Of a stretch of DNA of 64,000 nt, positions 1 to 9,534 are shown in pieces. Each line of letters opens with the position of its first letter. The stretch's first letter is position 1. The position numbers were made by a program, and so were the translations under genes. Origin of the DNA: Chloroflexota bacterium (GTDB lineage: Bacteria > Chloroflexota > Chloroflexia > Chloroflexales > Herpetosiphonaceae); NCBI GenBank assembly GCA_020161265.1, contig JAIUOC010000004.1:434001-498000 (forward strand), written 5' to 3'. Below the pieces are notes generated by a model. It was not told the origin of the DNA and did not search any database. It was given only the letters and a program-made list of their open reading frames with translations.

Positions 1-2498
1 ATTTCGTCGTCTTTGACCGCGAATTGAACATTCATCAAGCCAACCACACCCAAGGCGCGGGCTAATTTATCGGTGGCGATTTTAAGTTGCTCGATCACCT
101 GAGGCTTGATGCCAACGGTTGGCATCACACAGGCCGAATCGCCGGAGTGGATGCCTGCGCGTTCGATTTGCTCCATCATGCCGGCAATTACCACGGTTTC
201 GCCATCGGCAACCGCATCAACATCAAGTTCAGTCGCATCTTCAAGGAAGCGGTCGAGCAGCACAGGGTGTTCGGGCGAGGCCTCAGTAATATGGCGCAAA
301 TAATCGTCAAGCCCCGCTTGATCGTGGATAATCGCCATGCCTTGGCCGCCCAGCACATACGATGGCCGCACCATGGTGGGGTAGCCGATGCGCTCAGCGA
401 TTGCCCGCGCTTCATCCCACGAGGTTGCCGAGCCATAAGGCGTTGCCCGCAAACCACATTCTGCCAGCACTGCGCCAAATTGACCACGATCTTCGGCGCG
501 GTCGATTGCGGCTGGCGAGGTTCCCCATAATGGCACGCCTGCGGCTTCTAAGCCTTTGGCCAATTTGAGTGGAGTTTGACCACCAAACTGCAACAACACG
601 CCAGCTGGTTGCTCAACATCGACAATATTCAGCACATCTTCGAGGGTCAATGGCTCAAAATACAGTCGATCCGCCGTGTCATAGTCGGTTGAAACCGTTT
701 CAGGGTTACAGTTGACCATAATCGTTTCATAGCCAAGCTCGCGCAGGGCAAACACCGCGTGACAGCAACAATAATCAAATTCAAGCCCTTGGCCGATGCG
801 ATTGGGGCCGCCACCCAAAATCATCACTTTGCGCCGATCGCTGGGGTTGGCTTCGCTCTCGGTTTCATATGAAGAGTAGAGATAGGGCGTTTGGGCCGGA
901 AATTCCGCCGCACAGGTATCAACATGATGATAGGTTGGCTTGATATTGTGCCCAAGCCGTTGTTGGCGAACCTCTGCTGGCGTTGCCTTCAGCAAATAGG
1001 CCAATTGCGGGTCGCTATAGCCGTTGCGTTTGGCTTGCAGCAATAGATCAGCGGGAATCGTCGCCAAGTCATAGTTGCGCACTTCTTTTTCAAGCACAAT
1101 CAAACTGGCCAACTGATCAAGGAACCAATAATCAATTTTGGTCAATTCATGAATTTGATCGACCGTCCAGCCAAGGTCGAAGGCGGTGCGCATGGCAAAA
1201 ATGCGCTGTGGCGTTGGCGTGATCAAAAGTTCGCGCAAGCGTTCTTGGGCCACCGGTTGGCTGCCATCAGCGCCCCAACCCATGCGACCATTTTCCAACG
1301 AGCGCAAGGCTTTTTGCAAGGCTTCGGTGAAGGTGCGCCCCATAGCCATCGCCTCGCCGACTGATTTCATCGCGGTGCCAAGCACTGGCTGCGAACCAGG
1401 AAATTTCTCGAAATTCCAGCGCGGAATTTTGACCACTACATAATCGAGTGATGGCTCGAATGAGGCTGGGGTTGATTTGGTAATATCGTTGGGCAATTCG
1501 GGAAGGGTGTAGCCAACTGCCAACTTAGCGGCAATTTTGGCAATTGGAAAGCCGGTTGCCTTAGATGCTAGCGCCGATGAACGCGAAACCCGTGGGTTCA
1601 TCTCAATCACGATCACGCGGCCATCGTGGGGATTGATCGCGAATTGGACATTCGAGCCGCCAGTTGCCACGCCAACAACTTCCATCACCGCCAAGCCCAT
1701 ATCGCGCAACCGTTGATATTCGCGGTCGGAGAGGGTCATCGCCGGAGCAACGGTGATCGAGTCGCCAGTGTGCACGCCCATGGGGTCGAAATTCTCAATT
1801 GAACAGACCACCACACCATTGCCAGCGCTATCGCGCATCAACTCAAGCTCGTATTCCTTCCAGCCCAGCAAACTTTCTTCAATCAACAGCTCGCCGATGG
1901 GGGAAAGTTTTAAGCCCTCTTCGACAATCCGCCGAAAATCCTCGGAGTTGTAGGCGATCCCGCCGCCAGCGCCGCCGAGGGTAAACGAAGGCCGAATAAT
2001 CGAAGGAAAGCCCGTCGCTTTGACTAATTCGAGGGCTTCTTCGAGCGAGCGAGCGATGCCTGAACGCGCCGATTGCAAGCCAATTCGATCCATGGCCTGC
2101 TTGAACAACTCGCGATCCTCGGCGGTAGCGATGGCTTCGACATTTGCGCCGAGCAACTGGACATTATATTGATCCAATACGCCAGCGCGGTGCAAATCCA
2201 TGGCCAGATTGAGCGCGGTTTGGCCGCCGACCGTGGGTAACAAGGCATCGGGCCGTTCGCGGGCAATAATTTCGCTGACCGTTGGCACATCCAACGGCTC
2301 AATATAAGTACGATCAGCCAACGACGGGTCGGTCATAATCGTGGCTGGGTTGGAATTGACCAAAATAATGCGGAAACCCTCTTCGCGAAGCGCTTTGATC
2401 GCCTGAGTCCCGCTATAATCAAATTCGCATGCTTGCCCGATCACGATTGGGCCTGCGCCAAGCACCAGAATCGAGTGAATGTCGCTGCGTTTTGGCAT
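1..2498 (-). CDS. carB: Carbamoyl-phosphate synthase large subunit, 3' end cut off by window edge
   Basis: It makes carbamoyl phosphate from bicarbonate, ammonia (channelled from CarA) and two ATP, for pyrimidine and arginine synthesis in the cytoplasm. Reading from ATG at 2498, the N-terminus contains [19 protein letters not shown], the standard CarB start. Further in are a second ATP-grasp half beginning [18 protein letters not shown] and, at the window edge, [10 protein letters not shown]. About 832 codons of a usual ~1,080 are present, so the last part of the second ATP-grasp domain and the allosteric MGS domain lie outside. The start is supported by GGAGAT six bases upstream. carA is not in view. 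No frameshift was seen in the parts read. Confidence 0.96.
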   Translation of the reverse strand, partial: MPKRSDIHSILVLGAGPIVIGQACEFDYSGTQAIKALREEGFRIILVNSNPATIMTDPSLADRTYIEPLDVPTVSEIIARERPDALLPTVGGQTALNLAMDLHRAGVLDQYNVQLLGANVEAIATAEDRELFKQAMDRIGLQSARSGIARSLEEALELVKATGFPSIIRPSFTLGGAGGGIAYNSEDFRRIVEEGLKLSPIGELLIEESLLGWKEYELELMRDSAGNGVVVCSIENFDPMGVHTGDSITVAPAMTLSDREYQRLRDMGLAVMEVVGVATGGSNVQFAINPHDGRVIVIEMNPRVSRSSALASKATGFPIAKIAAKLAVGYTLPELPNDITKSTPASFEPSLDYVVVKIPRWNFEKFPGSQPVLGTAMKSVGEAMAMGRTFTEALQKALRSLENGRMGWGADGSQPVAQERLRELLITPTPQRIFAMRTAFDLGWTVDQIHELTKIDYWFLDQLASLIVLEKEVRNYDLATIPADLLLQAKRNGYSDPQLAYLLKATPAEVRQQRLGHNIKPTYHHVDTCAAEFPAQTPYLYSSYETESEANPSDRRKVMILGGGPNRIGQGLEFDYCCCHAVFALRELGYETIMVNCNPETVSTDYDTADRLYFEPLTLEDVLNIVDVEQPAGVLLQFGGQTPLKLAKGLEAAGVPLWGTSPAAIDRAEDRGQFGAVLAECGLRATPYGSATSWDEARAIAERIGYPTMVRPSYVLGGQGMAIIHDQAGLDDYLRHITEASPEHPVLLDRFLEDATELDVDAVADGETVVIAGMMEQIERAGIHSGDSACVMPTVGIKPQVIEQLKIATDKLARALGVVGLMNVQFAVKDDE

Positions 2499-2588
2499 CG
2501 GTATCTCCATAGTGGGGGATGTACGCCCGCAAGGCACGCCGTTGGCTTGCCGCGCCCCATCCTAGCCAAGTTCGTGTGTCGGGCTGCC

Positions 2589-2594
2589 ATTATA
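2589..2594 (-). promoter_or_regulatory. Possible -10 element for carB
   Basis: A perfect TATAAT lies on the minus strand about 90 bases upstream of the carB start. No convincing -35 is correctly spaced: TTGTGG sits only 15 bases away. The call rests on the -10 and its position. Confidence 0.35.
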
Positions 2595-2793
2595 CGATGA
2601 AATTGCCTGCCACAATTCAAACCAAGCATTGCTAACGCCTGTGTGCCCTCAGCTCCAGACAGCTCTATTTGGGTGTTTATACGGTTGGGATTTGGGGCAA
2701 ATTGTCTTTGATTTGTCATCTTCATGGGTCGCCTTCAACAGCGTGGCTAGCTATAGTAAAAGCAGCAACGCCACATGCCGAAGGAGGCATTCA

Positions 2794-3006
2794 ATGAAGC
2801 TGTTCAAACCGAAAATGATTAATACCGCGCAGTATGAAGATGTAAGCGATTTCGCCAGCGAGGCCTTGATCTGCAAAAAATGTAATCATGAAATGCAAAT
2901 TTCTGGCCCATTGCCGCATAATGCCAAGTGCCATGTTTGTGGCTCGACCAACCTTGTGCGACGCAATAATCCCAACCGCAGCAAAAATGATCAACGTGCT
3001 GCCTAA
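2794..3006 (+). CDS. Small zinc-ribbon protein (70 aa)
   Basis: This is a 70-residue cytoplasmic protein with two knuckles, CKKC near residue 27 and CHVC near residue 46, spaced as in a treble-clef or zinc-ribbon fold. The tail is basic and Asn/Arg-rich. The chosen ATG has a near-perfect AAGGAGG eight bases upstream; the longer reading frame starting at 2629 has no such site. A strong terminator follows 13 bases after the stop, so the gene is its own transcription unit just ahead of the dnaA region. Function is not recognised. Nucleic-acid or ribosome binding is possible from fold and size only. Confidence 0.75.
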   Translation: MKLFKPKMINTAQYEDVSDFASEALICKKCNHEMQISGPLPHNAKCHVCGSTNLVRRNNPNRSKNDQRAA

Positions 3007-3018
3007 ATCAATCCGATC

Positions 3019-3045
3019 AATGGAGACTGCAAGGTCTCCATTTTT
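3019..3045 (+). terminator. Rho-independent terminator after the zinc-ribbon gene
   Basis: A nine-base stem (AATGGAGAC pairing with GTCTCCATT) with a six-base loop is followed by a run of five T. Confidence 0.85.
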
Positions 3046-3342
3046 GTGGGGTTTTCCACAAGCTTCCACTAGCTATCAACATCCTATCCCAAGCGTTAAA
3101 CTCTTGCATTTAGCTTATTCTAATCAGTAAAATAGATTGCTTGGAACTTATTCAGCATGGTTTTCCACATATCCACAACGTGGCTTATGCACATTGGTTT
3201 AGCAACGCTGTGCTGAGTTTGCCAAGAAACGCTACTATCCGCTATCATGCAAGCTACATTTTGCCTACATCGATACAACGACTCTCCTGTGGGCTGATGA
3301 ACTCAACGGCGAGTTGGACGACCCACCAGCACAGAGGAGCTT
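3046..3342 (+). other. DnaA-box-rich dnaA leader, candidate oriC
   Basis: The spacer before dnaA holds four close matches to the DnaA box TTATCCACA, all on the plus strand and each with one mismatch: TTTTCCACA at 3052-3060 and 3161-3169, ATATCCACA at 3169-3177, and TTATGCACA at 3185-3193. The stretch 3090-3135 is AT-rich and could be an unwinding element. Bacterial origins often lie next to dnaA, so this is either the origin or the autoregulatory dnaA promoter region. The sequence alone does not decide between them. No other gene was seen here. Confidence 0.55.
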
Positions 3343-4767
3343 TTGGCTTTGGATACAAAACAGATTTGGTTTACTACTCTCGGAACGTTGCAAAACCAAA
3401 TACTTCGCTACGATTACGATACATGGCTTAAAACCACAGCATTGGTCTCGGTAGCCAACGATTTGGCGGTGATTGGCGCACCCAATGTCACCACCAAACA
3501 AGTGATCGAAGATCGTTTTATGAGTGTGTTGCGCCGTGCTTTAGGCGAGGTTTTGGGTTATCAAGTCAATGTACGGGTGATAATCAGCAGCGCTACGCCA
3601 GCTCCAAGCGAGCCAGTTGCCGTAACTCCCAGCGAGCCAAGCCCAACAACTGAGGTGGTCGAGCCAAGTTTTGCCAGTTTCAATCAAACTGCGCCAATGC
3701 TCAACCAACTGCCGTTGGGCGATCCCAATCGCTCGTCAGTGCTCAACCCACGCTATACGTTTTCCTCGTTTATCGTTGGGACATCCAATCGTTTGGCCCA
3801 TGCTGCCTGTATGGCGGTAGCCGAACACCCCGCCCAAGCCTATAATCCGCTCTTTTTATATGGCGGCGTGGGGCTGGGCAAAACCCACTTGTTGCAGGCG
3901 ATTGGCAACTATGCGCTTGATCGTAATCCTGAAGTGAATGTGCTCTATGTGTCGTCGGAGAAATTCACCAACGATTTGATCAACGCCATCCGTCGCCAAC
4001 AAACCGAAGAATTTCGCATTCGCTATCGCAATATCGATATTTTGCTAATCGACGATATTCAGTTTATCGCGGGCAAAGAAGGCACACAGGAAGAATTTTT
4101 CCATACCTTCAACACCTTGCATGGCGCGGGCAAACAAATTGTGCTCAGCTCAGATCGCCCACCAAAAGCGATTTTGACCCTTGAGGAGCGTTTGCGTTCA
4201 CGCTTTGAATGGGGCTTGATTGTCGATGTGCAAAACCCAGATCTCGAAACCCGCACGGCGATTTTGCGAGCTAAAGGCGAGACCTTGCAAGTGCCAGTTT
4301 CCTCAGAGGTGATCGACTTCTTGGCTCAACGAATTCAAAGCAATATTCGGGAGCTTGAGGGCTGTTTGAATCGGGTGATCGCCTATGCCAACCTTAATCG
4401 CACGCCGGTTACGGTTGAAGTTGCTTCAGCAGCCTTGGCCGATTTGCTCGATACCAGTCGGCGCAAACGGGTCACATCTGATGATATTTTTCGCGAAGTT
4501 TCGCAACATTATGGCATCGATCAACGGGCAATTCGTGGGCGAGGCCGTTCGCGCAATGTGGTGTTGCCGCGCCAAGTGGTGATGTATTTGCTGCGCGAAG
4601 AGACCGATGCCTCGCTGGTTGAAATTGGCGAGTTGCTCGGCGGGCGCGACCATACCACCGTCATGCATGGCTACAACAAAATTAACGACGACCTCACCAG
4701 CGATGCCCGTTTGCGCAACGATATCACCTCGCTGCGCCAACGGCTCTACGGCGAAAACGCCCGTTAA
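3343..4767 (+). CDS. dnaA: Chromosomal replication initiator protein DnaA
   Basis: DnaA binds DnaA boxes and opens the origin using ATP. The 474-residue protein has all four domains. Domain I is residues 1-90, followed by a Pro/Ser/Thr-rich linker. The AAA+ core has Walker [10 protein letters not shown] near 174-182 and Walker B LLIDDIQF near 236. The C-terminal helix-turn-helix carries the signature [12 protein letters not shown] near 437. The start is TTG at 3343, with AGAGGAG five bases upstream; no ATG fits both the RBS and the domain I start. Length is normal for the family. The DnaA boxes in its leader suggest autoregulation. The neighbourhood lacks dnaN and recF, which commonly follow dnaA in other bacteria. 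Confidence 0.98.
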   Translation: MALDTKQIWFTTLGTLQNQILRYDYDTWLKTTALVSVANDLAVIGAPNVTTKQVIEDRFMSVLRRALGEVLGYQVNVRVIISSATPAPSEPVAVTPSEPSPTTEVVEPSFASFNQTAPMLNQLPLGDPNRSSVLNPRYTFSSFIVGTSNRLAHAACMAVAEHPAQAYNPLFLYGGVGLGKTHLLQAIGNYALDRNPEVNVLYVSSEKFTNDLINAIRRQQTEEFRIRYRNIDILLIDDIQFIAGKEGTQEEFFHTFNTLHGAGKQIVLSSDRPPKAILTLEERLRSRFEWGLIVDVQNPDLETRTAILRAKGETLQVPVSSEVIDFLAQRIQSNIRELEGCLNRVIAYANLNRTPVTVEVASAALADLLDTSRRKRVTSDDIFREVSQHYGIDQRAIRGRGRSRNVVLPRQVVMYLLREETDASLVEIGELLGGRDHTTVMHGYNKINDDLTSDARLRNDITSLRQRLYGENAR

Positions 4768-4770
4768 TCG

Positions 4771-4810
4771 AAAAAAAAATGCCACGGTTGATCGATCAAC
4801 CGTGGCATTT
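4771..4810. terminator. Bidirectional terminator between dnaA and the M28 gene
   Basis: This is a perfect 17-base-pair palindrome centred at 4793/4794. Nine A residues lie on its left, giving a U-run to the minus-strand transcript, and a short T-rich tail lies on its right. It serves two converging genes. Confidence 0.85.
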
Positions 4811-4823
4811 GTGTTTAATCAGC

Positions 4824-5783
4824 TTAATTCTTGGTGAGCCACTCTTCGAGCGTGCGACCAACTGATTCTAGAGCCGAAACACTGAGTTTATCGATCGTGT
4901 CACTAGTGGTGTGCCAATGCGGGTAATCGAAGTCGATCAGGTCGGCGGCGCTAAAACCGCGTTGCAAGAAGGCGGTATGATCATCAAGAATATGATGTTT
5001 GGTTTCCGAGATGAAGGTGGTATAGCCCAAATCGGCAGCTTGTTGCCAAATTTCGGCACGTAAAGCCGGAGTCGAGCTTTGCTCAAGGTAGACCTGTTGA
5101 TCAGCATCGCCAATCATATCGACAATCACCACAGCTTTGGGGGCGGTTTCGAGCTTGGGGGCTAGGTCGATTGAGCCAAGCGTCCAGTTCCATGTGCCAA
5201 TCCCACCATTATCCTCGGCATCGAAAAACACCAACCAAACTTCCTCGTTGAGGCGTTCGGGCTTGAGTACCCGCGCCAATTCCAGCAGCACCGCAACCCC
5301 GCTGGCTCCGTCGTTGGCGGCTGGCACTGGCTGCATGCGCTTGGTTGGGTCGGGATCATTATCGGCGTAGCGGCGAGCGTCGTAGTGCGCTCCAAGCAAT
5401 ATTAACGGTCCAGTTCCGCGTCGAGCGATAATATTGCGGCCTTTTTTATTTTCGGGCACGTTGAAAAATTGCTCTTCAACATCCCAGCCATATTCCAACA
5501 AGGTCTGTACAATCCAATCGCCGTTAGCTTGCCAGCCAGGTGTGCCTGTATCCCGTGGAATCCATTGCATTTGGACTTTGGCAAATTCCATGGCGTTGGC
5601 CCCATTGAATTGAGGGCTTTCGGTTAGGCTTGGCTTGGGCAAAGGCACAATCGTTGGCGCACTCGTAGCGGCGACGGTTTGAACGGGATTAGCAACAGGT
5701 GTTCCAGTCGTTGCACCACAACCAGTTAGGCTGATGATCATACCAAGTTGCAGCAAGCGTTGGAACCAAAGGCGTTGGATCAT
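4824..5783 (-). CDS. M28-family zinc peptidase or glutaminyl-cyclase-like lipoprotein
   Basis: A secreted lipoprotein: after a hydrophobic signal the lipobox is LTGC, followed by a Thr/Pro-rich spacer. The catalytic domain has GAHYDAR (zinc His), NDGASG (bridging Asp), FFDAEDNGG (Glu ligand), DMIGD and, near the C-terminus, DDHTAF plus PHWHTTSD with the last zinc His. This order fits M28 aminopeptidases and the related glutaminyl-peptide cyclotransferases. The DDHTAFLQRG and HWHTTSDT segments favour the cyclase-like branch. The start at 5783 is preferred over an upstream one because GGGAG lies seven bases ahead. Its ATG overlaps the TGA of the M20 gene, so the two are translationally coupled. 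Substrate is unknown. Confidence 0.85.
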   Translation of the reverse strand: MIQRLWFQRLLQLGMIISLTGCGATTGTPVANPVQTVAATSAPTIVPLPKPSLTESPQFNGANAMEFAKVQMQWIPRDTGTPGWQANGDWIVQTLLEYGWDVEEQFFNVPENKKGRNIIARRGTGPLILLGAHYDARRYADNDPDPTKRMQPVPAANDGASGVAVLLELARVLKPERLNEEVWLVFFDAEDNGGIGTWNWTLGSIDLAPKLETAPKAVVIVDMIGDADQQVYLEQSSTPALRAEIWQQAADLGYTTFISETKHHILDDHTAFLQRGFSAADLIDFDYPHWHTTSDTIDKLSVSALESVGRTLEEWLTKN

Positions 5784-6979
5784 TCGTTGCTCCCGTTGAG
5801 ATAGCGGGTTGCGGCTTCGCATAAAATCGCAACGCCCAAGGGCAATACGCCTTCGTCGAAGCTAAATGCTGGGTGATGATGCGGATGTGCGCCCAACTCG
5901 CGCTCAAGGGTTTGCCCACCCAAGAAGAAATAGCAACCAGGCACCTCATTCAACAGCACCGACATATCTTCTGAACCCATGGTGCGCACGCTGTCATCGA
6001 CGTTCTCAGCGCCCAAAATCGCTTCAGCCGCACCACGTACCAAGGCGGTTGCCGCAGGGTCGCAGATGGTTGCTGGGCACATTTCATCGTATTTGAGCGT
6101 GGCGGTTGCACCGAAGGTTGCGGCCACACCTTGCACCACTTCATGCACTCGTTGTTTCAAGCGCTCGCGAGCTTCGGGATCATAGCTGCGAATCGTGCCA
6201 GTCAGGGTGGCGTTGTGGGCAATGATGTTATGGGCTGTGCCAGCTTGCACCGAACCAACCGAAAGCACTGCTGGCTGTTCAGGGTGAACATTGCGGCTGA
6301 CGATTGAATGCAAGGCAACGACCATATGCGAAGCCACCAATACCGAATCGACGGTAGTTTCAGGCTGAGCACCGTGACCACCTTTGCCAGTAATTTCCAC
6401 GATAAAAGTATCAGCAGAAGCCATAATTGGACCTGAACGCACATTGGCTTTACCCAACGGCATGGGTGCCCAAATATGCAAGCCAAGCGAAATATCAGGC
6501 CGTGGATTTTGCATCGCGCCTGCTTCGACCATCTTTTGAGCACCACCGCCGCCTTCTTCGGCAGGCTGGAACAGCAATTTAATCCCGCCTGTGCCAAGCG
6601 CTTCGCGATTTTGCATCAGGGCTGCGGCCACGCCTAAGCCAATCGCAACATGGCCATCATGGCCACACGCATGCATTTTGCCATCGACGGTTGAGCGATA
6701 ATCGACATCGTTTTGCTCGTGGATTGGCAAGGCATCCATGTCGAAGCGTAACATGGCGACTTTGCCGCCTGGCTGAGCCGGAATATGGCCTAAAACGCCG
6801 GTGGTGGCAACCCCCTCGGTAACCTCGTAGCCCAACTCACGCAAGCGATCAGCCACAATTTTGGCGGTACGAAACTCTTCGAAGCCAAGTTCAGGATGCT
6901 GGTGTAAATCGCGGCGATCAGTGATCAATTGCTCGACCAACGTGTGAGCAACATACCGAAAATCTGGACGACTAGCCAT
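5780..6979 (-). CDS. M20-family metal-dependent amidohydrolase (hippuricase / N-acyl-amino-acid type)
   Basis: This enzyme hydrolyses an amide bond in N-acyl amino acids or similar small molecules in the cytoplasm. About 399 residues, as usual for the family. Visible motifs are RRDLHQHPELGFEE at the N-terminus, RFDMDALP, MHACGHDGH (metal-binding Cys/His), PAEEGGGGA (catalytic Glu) and SEDMS near the C-terminus. The dimerisation domain sits in the middle (GKGGHGAQPE). ATG at 6979 is chosen because AGGAG is spaced six bases from it; a TTG two codons upstream abuts the RBS. It is the first gene of a two-gene unit with the M28 lipoprotein, which suggests joint use of peptides or acyl amino acids. 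Confidence 0.92.
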   Translation of the reverse strand: MASRPDFRYVAHTLVEQLITDRRDLHQHPELGFEEFRTAKIVADRLRELGYEVTEGVATTGVLGHIPAQPGGKVAMLRFDMDALPIHEQNDVDYRSTVDGKMHACGHDGHVAIGLGVAAALMQNREALGTGGIKLLFQPAEEGGGGAQKMVEAGAMQNPRPDISLGLHIWAPMPLGKANVRSGPIMASADTFIVEITGKGGHGAQPETTVDSVLVASHMVVALHSIVSRNVHPEQPAVLSVGSVQAGTAHNIIAHNATLTGTIRSYDPEARERLKQRVHEVVQGVAATFGATATLKYDEMCPATICDPAATALVRGAAEAILGAENVDDSVRTMGSEDMSVLLNEVPGCYFFLGGQTLERELGAHPHHHPAFSFDEGVLPLGVAILCEAATRYLNGSNE

Positions 6980-7101
6980 AGACAACTCCTTTAATTGTGA
7001 GCTTGCGCCGAAAAGACCACTACCGTCATGCTACACAGATTTTGATCTTTGACAAAAGCTGAGATTGGCAAAAAATCACCCCTAACTCTTAACAATAGGC
7101 T

Positions 7102-7130
7102 TTGCCCGCATCTAAGGCGTGTGATACAAT
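7102..7130 (+). promoter_or_regulatory. Sigma-70-type promoter
   Basis: TTGCCC and TACAAT are separated by 17 bases, about 85 bases upstream of the 7215 start. Confidence 0.6.
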
Positions 7131-7214
7131 AACGCCCAATACCGTTGTATCCCTCTCTTATGGCACAAATTGTGCGCTAGTGCCTGGAACAATACGTGCA
7201 GGCAAGGAGACCGC

Positions 7215-8660
7215 ATGGCAGACAAAGAGAGCATCCTGCAGCTCGGTATCGAAGCTGCGCGTGCGGGTGACAAAGAAGAGGCGCGGAAACTTTTCCGTTT
7301 GCTGACCCGCGAAACACCCTACGACCCTCAAGCATGGTTGTGGTTAGCTGGTGTTGCCGAGGATCGCGAAGAAAAGCGTGCTGCGCTGGAGAAAGTCACC
7401 GAACTTGATCCGTCGAATGAATTGGCTCGTCAAGGTTTAGATGCGTTGGGTGGTCCTGCGGCTAAGTCTGCTGCTCCAACCCCACCGCCTGCTCCAGAAC
7501 CTGCACCAGTTTTTGTGGAGCCAGCAACCACTACCGCATTTGATGATTTTGATGTCGATTGGGGTCAACCAAGCCCCCGTGCCGTTGAGCCAACTCCTGC
7601 GCCCGCTGCCAAAGCCGAGCCTGCGCGTACCCGCGAACTAACGCCAGACGAAGAATTTGCCATGTCGTTGGATTCATTGGGCAGCTATTCTAACGCGATC
7701 AGCGATCGCCAAAAGAGTAGCGGTGGCGATTCATCGGTCGATTTCGATATTCCCGATTTTGGCGATGACCTCGATCTCGATGCCTATATGAACCGCGAGC
7801 GCGTCGATATCTCGACAATCGAAGTTAAGCCAGAAGAGGCTAAAAAACCGATTCGGCGCTCGCCAACTTTATCGGCGGCAACGGCTGAAAGCAATAATGT
7901 TACACCCAAAGGCGGCAAGCGCAAAACGACCGAAGGCTCCAGCACCCTGAAACGGGCCTTGGCGGTTATTGCAATTATGGCGCTGTTTGTCTTTATTTTG
8001 TGGCAATTTGTTAATCGAGATTCAGGCGAAGGTCAAGTTGCTGGTAATGGCACAGCTGAACCAACCTTGGTAGGTGGACCAACTGACCCAATTTCACCAA
8101 CGGCTGATTTGGCTTTGGCCACCCCAATTGTCGAGCCAACTCCCGACCCGAATGCACCAGCAACCCCTGAAGTTGTGCCAACGGTTGATCCCAATACCTT
8201 CCCAGTTGATCAACAATTGGGTAGTGCGCAACCAGCCTTCTTGCCTTCGGATGGTACGATTCCATTGAATATCGATGGTTGGTTCTTCAATTATGCTGGT
8301 GGTAATTTGATTGCCGATGGCAATGCGATTAATCTCCAGCCCCAAGGTCGCTGGGTTGCGGTACGCTTGTTGATGGCCGATACCTTTGGCGGTCGCACGG
8401 TTCCTGCCGATTTGGTGGTCTTGAAAGATGCGCAAGGGCGGGTTTATCGCGCCAATCTTGATGCTTCCGAAGCGGTTACCAATGTCTATCCCGATTTTGT
8501 TAACCGTGGTTTCCCCTACATCAACCAAAAACAAACCGCACCTGGTGGCAACTTTACCATTGCCTTGGTGTTTGATGTAGCCCCTGATGCAACGGATTTG
8601 GTGTTGTTCAGCCCGCAATACCTCGACCAAGGCTACTACGTTCGGGGCAACTCACAATAA
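7215..8660 (+). CDS. TPR-like, single-pass membrane protein with extracytoplasmic beta domain
   Basis: 481 residues. Residues 1-75 form a helical repeat region resembling TPRs (GIEAARAGDKEEARKLF, then DPQAWLWLAGV). A long Pro/Ala/acidic linker follows. One transmembrane helix lies near 255-275 (LAVIAIMALFVFILW), then a Thr/Pro-rich outer linker. A C-terminal ~130-residue beta-rich domain contains VAVRLLMADTFGGRTVPAD, similar in style to DUF4352 domains. The ATG at 7215 has AAGGAGA seven bases upstream; an in-frame start at 7170 has no RBS. A cytoplasmic repeat domain joined to an exported ligand-like domain suggests a scaffold or sensor. Exact function is unknown. Confidence 0.8.
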   Translation: MADKESILQLGIEAARAGDKEEARKLFRLLTRETPYDPQAWLWLAGVAEDREEKRAALEKVTELDPSNELARQGLDALGGPAAKSAAPTPPPAPEPAPVFVEPATTTAFDDFDVDWGQPSPRAVEPTPAPAAKAEPARTRELTPDEEFAMSLDSLGSYSNAISDRQKSSGGDSSVDFDIPDFGDDLDLDAYMNRERVDISTIEVKPEEAKKPIRRSPTLSAATAESNNVTPKGGKRKTTEGSSTLKRALAVIAIMALFVFILWQFVNRDSGEGQVAGNGTAEPTLVGGPTDPISPTADLALATPIVEPTPDPNAPATPEVVPTVDPNTFPVDQQLGSAQPAFLPSDGTIPLNIDGWFFNYAGGNLIADGNAINLQPQGRWVAVRLLMADTFGGRTVPADLVVLKDAQGRVYRANLDASEAVTNVYPDFVNRGFPYINQKQTAPGGNFTIALVFDVAPDATDLVLFSPQYLDQGYYVRGNSQ

Positions 8661-8688
8661 CCAAAATCCAAGCAACACTGGTATTTGC

Positions 8689-8719
8689 AAGCGACCTTTC
8701 GAATTTCGGAAGGTCGCTT
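8689..8719 (+). terminator. Hairpin after the 7215 gene
   Basis: A ten-base perfect stem (AAGCGACCTT pairing with AAGGTCGCTT) with an 11-base loop. The tail is TTGTTGG rather than a clean T-run, so termination may be partial. Confidence 0.55.
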
Positions 8720-8747
8720 GTTGGTTGTGCGGATCAAGCAAGGGCTG

Positions 8748-8756
8748 TGCTATCAT
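8748..8756 (+). promoter_or_regulatory. Extended -10 promoter
   Basis: TGC directly precedes TATCAT, 39 bases before the GTG start at 8795. A weak TTGTGC lies 20 bases further up. It fits the extended -10 class. Confidence 0.4.
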
Positions 8757-8794
8757 AGCTCGTAGCAAAACCATCAGCACAAAGGAAGGTTGTT

Positions 8795-9484
8795 GTGGGT
8801 CTAGTCTTCAATGGATTGTTGCTGGGTATTCCGCTGGGCTTAACGGTTTTAGGTGCGAGCCGCGGAATTCAGCGTGAGGCCATGACATTAATTGGCATTT
8901 TGTTGGGAGCCTTGTTAGCCGAATTGTGGGGGCCAATTTGGGGTCCAAATAATGCTACCCGCTTTAATCAAGATATTGCCAATACGACTGCTTGGGTTTC
9001 GATTATTCTCTTGCTGGTTTGTACAATTTTCATTGGCTATGGCGGGGCGTTGCTGCTGCCGTCGCGCAAGCAATTGGCCCAAGGCCGCTCTCGCTGGTTT
9101 GGTGCTGGCGCTGGCTTGTTCAATGGAATCTTGCTGCTCAGCCTAATTTTGCGCTATGGCAATGTTTATAATAACGATTTGATGGTCAGCGTTTGGGCTG
9201 CGGATAGCCGTGTCGCTATGCTGTTTATTGAGCGCTTTCCGACGATGTTGCTAATTGGAATTGTCGCAATTGCCGTGATTGTCAATCTGCGTTTGTTGCA
9301 GCGCTTAATCTATAAAATTCATGGTAAGGAAACAAAACCAGAAGAAAAGAAAAAGGCCGAGGAAAAACCAGCCGCTCCCCCTCCACCACCAGAGCCAAAA
9401 CCCCCAGCTCCTGATACCGTCAACAACCCAATTTTGCGTGATTTGATTTTGGCTGAGATTAAAAAAGATAAGCCACCAGCCTAA
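8795..9484 (+). CDS. CvpA-like multi-pass membrane protein
   Basis: 229 residues with four predicted transmembrane helices in the first 160 residues. The opening GLTVLGASRGIQREAMTLIGILLGALLAE resembles the RG...E...L-G pattern of the CvpA (colicin V production) family. The C-terminal ~65 residues are a charged, Pro-rich cytoplasmic tail with Lys/Glu runs. The start is GTG at 8795, supported by AAAGGAAGG upstream. CvpA proteins are linked to envelope stress and peptidoglycan hydrolase handling in other bacteria; the role here is unproven. The gene stands alone between two hairpins. Confidence 0.7.
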   Translation: MGLVFNGLLLGIPLGLTVLGASRGIQREAMTLIGILLGALLAELWGPIWGPNNATRFNQDIANTTAWVSIILLLVCTIFIGYGGALLLPSRKQLAQGRSRWFGAGAGLFNGILLLSLILRYGNVYNNDLMVSVWAADSRVAMLFIERFPTMLLIGIVAIAVIVNLRLLQRLIYKIHGKETKPEEKKKAEEKPAAPPPPPEPKPPAPDTVNNPILRDLILAEIKKDKPPA

Positions 9485-9489
9485 AATAG

Positions 9490-9520
9490 AACAATGGCCG
9501 AAGCAACTTCGGCCATTGTT
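9490..9520. terminator. Bidirectional terminator
   Basis: A 14-base-pair perfect stem with a three-base loop. T-rich sequence follows on the plus strand and a TCTATTTTAG tail follows on the minus strand. It lies between converging genes. Confidence 0.85.
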
Positions 9521-9534
9521 ATTTAACCTGAAAT

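Noticed and set aside
2499..2793. Regulatory RNA or leader peptide before carB
   Set aside because: No stable hairpin with T-run and no short frame with an RBS was found; only a possible -10.
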